Of a DNA stretch of 64,000 bases, positions 59,185 through 64,000 are shown one piece after another. The notes below the pieces were generated by a model. That model saw only the letters and a program-made list of their open reading frames with translations, did not search any database and was not told where the DNA came from. This stretch comes from Anaerolineales bacterium (GTDB lineage: Bacteria; Chloroflexota; Anaerolineae; Anaerolineales; Villigracilaceae). The first letter of the stretch is position 1, and every line of letters begins with the position of its first letter. The stretch lies in NCBI GenBank assembly GCA_030583925.1, contig CP129482.1:3100001-3164000 (forward strand), written 5' to 3'. Both the position numbers and the translations under genes were made by a program.

Positions 59185-60396
59185 ATGAGCAACACTTTTA
59201 TGACCTCCCCCAAACTGATGTTCACGTCTGAATCAGTGACGGAGGGACACCCCGACAAGATGTGCGATCAGGTCTCGGACGCAGTACTCGACGCCTGCCT
59301 CGATCAGGATCCACGCTCGCGCGTCGCGTGCGAAACCGCCACCAAGACCGGCTTCGTTATGCTGTTGGGCGAGATCACCACCAACGCCAGTTTCAACTAC
59401 GACGCGCTCGTCCGCAAAGTAGTGAACGAGATCGGCTACGACTCGAGCGACAAAGGATTCGACGGCAACACCTGCGGCGTGCAGGTCGCCATCGCCAAAC
59501 AATCAGGCGATATCGCCATGGGCGTGGACAAAGCCCTCGAAGCCAAAGTCGGCGAGATGACCGAAGCCGAAGTGGAAGCGGTCGGCGCGGGCGACCAGGG
59601 GATGATGTTCGGTTTCGCGTGCAACGAAACACCCACCCTCATGCCCCTGCCGATCTATCTCGCACACAAGTTAACCCGACGGCAGAGCGAACTGCGAAAA
59701 GACGGAAGCATCGCGTGGTTGAGACCCGACGCGAAGAGCCAGGTCACGATCGAATATGCCAACGGCAAACCGGTCCGCGTGGATACGGTCCTCATCTCGA
59801 CCCAACACGCGCCGGATGTTTCACAAAACGAAATCACCGAAATCGTCACCGACCAGATCATCATGCCCACGCTTCCCGCGGACATGGTTGACAACAAGAT
59901 CAAGGTCTTCGTCAACCCCACCGGGCGGTTCGTGGTCGGTGGTCCGATGGGCGACGCGGGCGTGACCGGTCGCAAGATCATCGTGGACACGTACGGCGGC
60001 ATGGGACGTCACGGCGGCGGCGCGTTCAGCGGCAAGGATCCTACAAAAGTGGATCGCTCCGCGGCGTACGCGGCGCGCTACGTGGCGAAGAACATCGTCG
60101 CCGCGGGACTTGCGGATCGAGTCGAAGTGCAAGTTGCCTACGCCATTGGAGTCGCGCGTCCGCTTTCGGTGAACGTCGAAACCTTCGGCACCGCCAAAAT
60201 TGCGGATGAAAAAATCGCTTCTCTCGTGGACGAGCATTTTGACCTCCGCCCGGGCGCGATCATCCGCGACCTCGGCTTACGCAAACCGATCTACCAGAAG
60301 ACCGCCGCGTACGGTCACTTCGGACGGGACGATATCGAATTCCCGTGGGAACGAACCGACAAGGCTGACGCGTTGAAGAACGCGGCTAGGTTGTAA
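59185..60396 (+). CDS. metK: S-adenosylmethionine synthetase
   Basis: A 403-residue enzyme making SAM from methionine and ATP. Landmarks are [32 protein letters not shown], the P-loop-like [40 protein letters not shown] and [15 protein letters not shown]. Length and motifs are those of an active bacterial MetK. The ATG follows AAAGGAGTACGAACAAA. It is controlled by the SAM-I riboswitch just upstream and followed by a strong terminator, so it is a single-gene unit. Confidence 0.98.
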   Translation: MSNTFMTSPKLMFTSESVTEGHPDKMCDQVSDAVLDACLDQDPRSRVACETATKTGFVMLLGEITTNASFNYDALVRKVVNEIGYDSSDKGFDGNTCGVQVAIAKQSGDIAMGVDKALEAKVGEMTEAEVEAVGAGDQGMMFGFACNETPTLMPLPIYLAHKLTRRQSELRKDGSIAWLRPDAKSQVTIEYANGKPVRVDTVLISTQHAPDVSQNEITEIVTDQIIMPTLPADMVDNKIKVFVNPTGRFVVGGPMGDAGVTGRKIIVDTYGGMGRHGGGAFSGKDPTKVDRSAAYAARYVAKNIVAAGLADRVEVQVAYAIGVARPLSVNVETFGTAKIADEKIASLVDEHFDLRPGAIIRDLGLRKPIYQKTAAYGHFGRDDIEFPWERTDKADALKNAARL

Positions 60397-60400
60397 ATTC

Positions 60401-60432
60401 AAAACGGACTGTCGAATGACAGTCCGTTTTTT
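60401..60432 (+). terminator. metK rho-independent terminator
   Basis: AAAACGGACTGTC / GACAGTCCGTTTTTT stem-loop 5 bases after the metK stop. Confidence 0.93.
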
Positions 60433-60462
60433 ACGTGTGAGTAGAGAATAGTTGTCAGTCGG

Positions 60463-61440
60463 TTATCCAAACATAAATGACGCGGTTTTTCCCAAGCGGA
60501 CAACATCGCCCGGATACAAGACCACCGCGCTGCCTTTAATCTGCCGACCGTTGATGAACGTTTCGCCGCCGAGGTCCATCAAAAAATAGCCGTTCCTTTC
60601 CGCGTAGATCTGCGCGTGTTTACCGATCACGTTTGGACCGTGAACACAGATATCGTTTTGCGGGTCGCGTCCGATCAGCACGGGGAACTTATTCAAGACA
60701 AAACTCTTTCCGGCTTGAGGTCCGTGTTTGATCTGGACGATCGGTTTCCGCGTTCCCACCGCTCGCTTAGGTTTGGGTTTCTTGGATACTCCCATTCGAA
60801 TCAATTTGATCGAAAATACAAACAGTAGTCCAAGTAAAACCGCAAAGACGCCTGCAAAGATCAGCCACTGCGGAATACCGCGGTCAACCGCCGGAGGCGG
60901 TTCGAGGGAAAGAACGGAACCGGATTCAGGTTGGGCTGGTTGCGCCGCGACCGCTTCCGAATCGATCGACAGGGCGACATTCCGCTCTCCCACCAAAACA
61001 GAGGAAAGCGGCGCGGCAAATCCCTCCGGACTGCGAATGGCAAGAGCCGCGCTTTCCAACGTTAATCCGGTTTGGCATCCCTTCAGCGCGGTAAATTTGA
61101 TCTCAGCCAATATTCCGTTCGCGCTTTGCGGCACGGTGCTTGCATACGATCCATCCACCAGGCCGGTGAGTTGAGGCAGAGGCAAGCCATTCATTCCAGG
61201 AATCGGGCTTGAGGCGTTGACCGGTTTAAGGCAGGCTGGATCGTAGCGAATCTGAAAAGTAAATCCCTGAATTGGCGTTGCGGAGGCGGCGTTGAGCGTA
61301 ACACGGACGGTTTCACCGGTCTTGTAAGCGGTGGTATTCGCGGTAAGCCAGATCGATTCGGAGGCTTGCGCTTGCGCCTTCCACGTTACACCAAAGGCGA
61401 TAAGCATTGCCGCAAGACAGGCAAGAACAACTCGTTTCAT
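60463..61440 (-). CDS. Membrane-anchored cohesin with cytoplasmic FHA domain
   Basis: A 325-residue single-pass protein. Signal peptide (VVLACLAAMLIAFGVTWKAQ), cohesin-like beta-sandwich (SIWLTANTTAYKTGETVRVT, FTFQIRYDPACLKPVNASSP, ILAEIKFTALKGCQTGLTLE), transmembrane helix (WLIFAGVFAVLLGLLFVFSI), basic stop-transfer and a C-terminal FHA domain (FPVLIGRDPQNDI, VIGKHAQIYAERNGYFLMD, FINGRQIKGSAVVLYPGDVV). It thus links an external cohesin to an internal phospho-threonine reader. The outer half is a paralogue of the product of 21088-21735. The start at 61440 follows AGGAGTTCTA. It lies just after the secreted cohesin/dockerin gene, separated by a hairpin. Confidence 0.88.
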   Translation of the reverse strand: MKRVVLACLAAMLIAFGVTWKAQAQASESIWLTANTTAYKTGETVRVTLNAASATPIQGFTFQIRYDPACLKPVNASSPIPGMNGLPLPQLTGLVDGSYASTVPQSANGILAEIKFTALKGCQTGLTLESAALAIRSPEGFAAPLSSVLVGERNVALSIDSEAVAAQPAQPESGSVLSLEPPPAVDRGIPQWLIFAGVFAVLLGLLFVFSIKLIRMGVSKKPKPKRAVGTRKPIVQIKHGPQAGKSFVLNKFPVLIGRDPQNDICVHGPNVIGKHAQIYAERNGYFLMDLGGETFINGRQIKGSAVVLYPGDVVRLGKTASFMFG

Positions 61441-61451
61441 TAGAACTCCTA

Positions 61452-61479
61452 ACAGGGCGCACAAGAATGCGCGCCCTGT
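61452..61479. promoter_or_regulatory. Intercistronic hairpin, cohesin locus 2
   Basis: ACAGGGCGC / GCGCCCTGT stem with an inner CA/TG pair, between the dockerin gene stop and the anchored-cohesin ribosome site. On the minus strand it precedes TAGGAG. It matches the hairpin at 21749-21781 in place and core (GGGCGCACA). Confidence 0.7.
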
Positions 61480-61498
61480 ATTTTGTTTTGGATGTGAT

Positions 61499-63784
61499 CT
61501 ATTCCCAGACTAACGGACCTGTTTTACGATAGTTCTCAGCGAGCAGTTCCAGATCAAGGAAGTCGATCACGCCGTCGTTGTTCAGGTCTGCCGCGCTGGG
61601 CGTGGAGGAGGTGTAACTCATCCCAATCGTCAAAGCGTCGAATTGGTCAATCACATTGTTGCCATCAATATCGCCTGCCGGGAGATTGATGGCAGGTTTT
61701 ACAATCGTGTTTCCTGCGGTAAGAGTCACTGCGCCTTGGTATCCGAGGAAGCCATCGGCTGTAACGGTTAACGTATAGGCTCCAGCGGGCGCCAGCAACA
61801 TAAATGTTCCATCGGGGTTCGCTGTCAAGGACTGAACGACCACATTGTTCGCGTCATATAGGGTCACCGTCACGGGTTTGCTAGCGAGAATCTGCCCAGT
61901 CAGCGCGCCGTCGGTTGGAGGCAGCGGGGTTGGAGAGCCAAGCGGCGGCTCGGTCGCGGTGGGATGTTCATGACCGCCATCGCCCGGAGTGGGAGTCGGA
62001 GAATCATGTGGAGGCATGGTCGGCGAAGGCTCAGTTCCAAGCACCGTCAGGTTGGCGTTCGACGCTGGAAGCGGAAGCGGGATATTGTCGCCTTTTGAAA
62101 CCCGCGCCGCACATTGAATTGGCGCCTGCCCAGCCTGCAAGCCTTTAAGGCTAAAAGTAAATGCCGTACCGCTTGTTGTCGCCTTATTGCCATTCGCGCC
62201 CGCGATCGCGACGATGAATGATCCGGGTTGCGAATCATGGATTACAACCGCCGAATCAGCGCCAAAGAGGCTAGTGGCAACGACATTACTTTTTTCCACC
62301 AAGCCAGCGTTATAAGTACAAGTAAACTCTGCGCTTTGATAACCTTCAGTAGGCACATTGTTGAGATTAACGCTGACTAACGCGGCGGCGCCAATAGCGA
62401 GGTTTGCGGGATTGACATCCGTGGAGACGAATATGTCTGGTGAAGAAGGTGTGTTTGTAGGCGATGAGGGCGGAGGCGTGCTTGTTGGGTGAGATTCGTG
62501 TGCTTGGCTGGAAAACTTAATCCAGCCACTGGTTTTGCCATTGAAATATATGTCATGTTCCACCACAAAACACTCACAGCCTGGATCATTGCGAACCGCC
62601 GCCGTTCCCACTGGCGCATGATCGAGCACAAACGGTACACAGTCGACAGATACTGATTTGCATACATTATCGAAACGCGGGTTCCCCCATCGATCTGACC
62701 AGCCTGTAAGGGTTACAAAACCGTTGCCGCTAGGCTGCCAAGTTTGCAAAACTTTAAACCACAGTTCGTTCAAGCCTGTAAGCGATCCGTTATACTCGCA
62801 ATTGGGTTCACCTCGACAAATCCAAATGATGTTATTCGGGTTTGCCTTATCCAAAAGATTCCAGCTGTCGCCCACTTGTACTAGCATGTGCGTATACTGG
62901 TTGTGGCATGGATCGTTAGCAGGACGTGGTTCGCAATCAAAATCGTTCGAGGACCATTGATCCATTGTTGCTTTCGGCGCTGTTGGGGGATGAGCGCGGT
63001 ACTCCGCCAGTTTTTCGGGAGTATAGTCAATCATGAACACATACGGCTCACCGCTTTGGGCAGGTAGATCTGGTCCATCTGGAGCAAAATCCATCACAAT
63101 TCCCCCGAAGTCAACTGTCCCACCCGGCCGTACAACGCGGTCGCTGTAATGCGGCGCTTTCAGGTCACCGAAATCAAACCAGCCGCCTGTTTTTATCGTT
63201 CCACAGGATGTGTACCCAGGATACTTGCATATATATGCCTCAATATAACCTGAGTGGTAGCGCGCCAGGGTGTCCATAGTGCCAGCTATGGTATGGAGTA
63301 TTACACGCGCCGCGATTATGCAATTATTCCCAATACCCGACGGGTTATTATCCGAAACATTCTCAGTCCCGCAGGGAGGAAATGGATTGAATCCGGGCGT
63401 ACGAACATAATACTTGTGACCGGAATGTTTGTGGGTATTCTCCATTGGGCTCGTGTAAAACGGATAGCTGATGGACTGCCCACCCCAAAGTTGACCAGCC
63501 TTCCCAAAGTAGGAATCTGCAAGAGCTGGATTATCACCATGTTCATGGTCATAGTGACACCCGGCTTTTTCATTCCATAAATCGTGATAAAGTTGCGTAT
63601 CCGGGAACTTTCCAAAATCTACGTTGTCGGTTACATCCCCATGCCCATCACCATTGGCATCCGGACACTCCGATGCACTAGCAAATGGCTGGATATCACC
63701 GGCTGCGGATCGTACACTCGATGGAACTGTGAGAGCAGACAAACACAGCAACGCCACAGTTATCTTGATGATTTTCGTAAACAT
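61499..63784 (-). CDS. Secreted His/Cys-rich protein with cohesin and X-like/dockerin
   Basis: A 761-residue exported protein. Signal peptide (IIKITVALLCLSALTVPSSV), then about 400 residues of unrecognised sequence rich in His, Cys and aromatic residues (GCHYDHEHGDNP, FYTSPMENTHKHSGHKYYVR, CNETAE-free but many paired Cys), probably metal-binding and disulphide-bonded. Then a cohesin (VSTDVNPANLAIGAAALVSV, AEFTCTYNAGLVEKSNVV), a Thr/Pro/His linker, a carboxypeptidase-regulatory-like domain (GQILASKPVTVTLYDANN) and a dockerin-like C-terminus (GDIDGNNVIDQFDALTIG, ADLNNDGVIDFLDLELLAEN, ending GPLVWE). The last about 150 residues are nearly the same as in 18123-21014 and 21792-23291. The start follows GGAGGAGCT. 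Confidence 0.85.
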   Translation of the reverse strand: MFTKIIKITVALLCLSALTVPSSVRSAAGDIQPFASASECPDANGDGHGDVTDNVDFGKFPDTQLYHDLWNEKAGCHYDHEHGDNPALADSYFGKAGQLWGGQSISYPFYTSPMENTHKHSGHKYYVRTPGFNPFPPCGTENVSDNNPSGIGNNCIIAARVILHTIAGTMDTLARYHSGYIEAYICKYPGYTSCGTIKTGGWFDFGDLKAPHYSDRVVRPGGTVDFGGIVMDFAPDGPDLPAQSGEPYVFMIDYTPEKLAEYRAHPPTAPKATMDQWSSNDFDCEPRPANDPCHNQYTHMLVQVGDSWNLLDKANPNNIIWICRGEPNCEYNGSLTGLNELWFKVLQTWQPSGNGFVTLTGWSDRWGNPRFDNVCKSVSVDCVPFVLDHAPVGTAAVRNDPGCECFVVEHDIYFNGKTSGWIKFSSQAHESHPTSTPPPSSPTNTPSSPDIFVSTDVNPANLAIGAAALVSVNLNNVPTEGYQSAEFTCTYNAGLVEKSNVVATSLFGADSAVVIHDSQPGSFIVAIAGANGNKATTSGTAFTFSLKGLQAGQAPIQCAARVSKGDNIPLPLPASNANLTVLGTEPSPTMPPHDSPTPTPGDGGHEHPTATEPPLGSPTPLPPTDGALTGQILASKPVTVTLYDANNVVVQSLTANPDGTFMLLAPAGAYTLTVTADGFLGYQGAVTLTAGNTIVKPAINLPAGDIDGNNVIDQFDALTIGMSYTSSTPSAADLNNDGVIDFLDLELLAENYRKTGPLVWE

Positions 63785-64000
63785 AGCTCCTCCGTAACTG
63801 ATTTGATGAGATTGAAAAGCAATGGTTTATCTTTAACCAAAGTTTTGCGAAGGTTACTTGGACTCGTTACTTTACGAAATAAATAATAACAAAAAGTTAC
63901 AAACATTTTTGCAAGAACTGACTGAACAAAAGTACTGGGAAGACCTGCGTACTACTCCCCCGTTCCTGAATCGGCTAACAAGCATGAAAGGTGGACAATC
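63785..64000. other. Window end, no gene seen
   Basis: 216 bases upstream of the cohesin/dockerin gene on its strand. It must hold that gene's promoter, but no convincing -35/-10 pair was picked out. No coding frame continues to the edge with support. Confidence 0.5.

Overview
The window reads as a chromosomal segment from a member of the Chloroflexota, most likely class Anaerolineae. This is an inference from content, not from a marker gene: many secreted lipoproteins with Pro/Thr-rich linkers, a DUF1800/DUF1501 pair, a PknB-type kinase with an extracytoplasmic C-terminus, a leuS T-box and a metK SAM-I riboswitch, and intergenic spaces full of short palindromes. Most of the segment is GC-rich. 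Three stretches are visibly AT-richer and look acquired: about 3.8-5.4 kb, 28.5-31.5 kb and 42.1-51.7 kb. No rRNA genes or CRISPR array were seen. Two tRNA-Ala genes are present.

Layout. 0-12.2 kb: end of a SAM methyltransferase, a catalytically degenerate DNA-methylase-like protein, a CAP-domain lipoprotein, an AT-rich islet (zinc ribbon, GGCT-fold protein, HEPN-like protein), a TolB-like propeller, the DUF1501/DUF1800 pair, two related membrane proteins, and an anti-sigma/ECF sigma pair. 12.3-18 kb: a Ser/Thr kinase, an FHA-FHA-LCAT-type lipase fusion, and a 694-residue protein of unknown function. 18.1-23.3 kb: three secreted or anchored cohesin/dockerin proteins. 23.5-27 kb: leuS with its T-box, and two tRNA-Ala genes. 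27-31.5 kb: radC followed by hicAB, partial copies of radC and hicAB, and a decayed MvaI/BcnI-type restriction-modification pair. 31.6-42 kb: 2-oxoglutarate dehydrogenase E1/E2, acylphosphatase, a peptidase-MA protein, an AEC transporter, a HEAT-repeat protein, RseP-like protease, a HIT protein and a LysM protein. 42.2-51.7 kb: an AT-rich, one-strand signalling island (alcohol dehydrogenase, four response-regulator-type proteins, two of which share an unrecognised output domain, two GAF histidine kinases if the hybrid is counted once, and a HEPN-like membrane protein). Its right edge abuts a 3'-truncated epimerase gene. 52-60.4 kb: a lipoprotein, a DNA methyltransferase next to a putative PD-(D/E)XK nuclease, an S41 peptidase-like lipoprotein, a C39-like protein, an FGE-like lipoprotein and SAM-I-metK. 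60.4-63.8 kb: a second cohesin/dockerin locus whose anchored cohesin carries a cytoplasmic FHA domain.

How it may fit together. Both cohesin/dockerin loci have the same arrangement: a secreted protein with its own cohesin plus an X-like/dockerin C-terminus lies upstream of a membrane-anchored cohesin, and a GC-rich hairpin sits between them. This suggests a non-cellulosomal surface scaffold. The FHA domains (60.5 kb and 14 kb) and the kinase (12.3 kb) could form a phospho-threonine signalling link, but that is inference.

A second theme is repeat invasion. Families of short palindromes and simple-word repeats fill the intergenic spaces, and several have entered coding sequences in frame (leuS at three places, the gene at 531, the C39-like gene, the DNA methylase at 53.5 kb, and the signal peptide of the MA peptidase).
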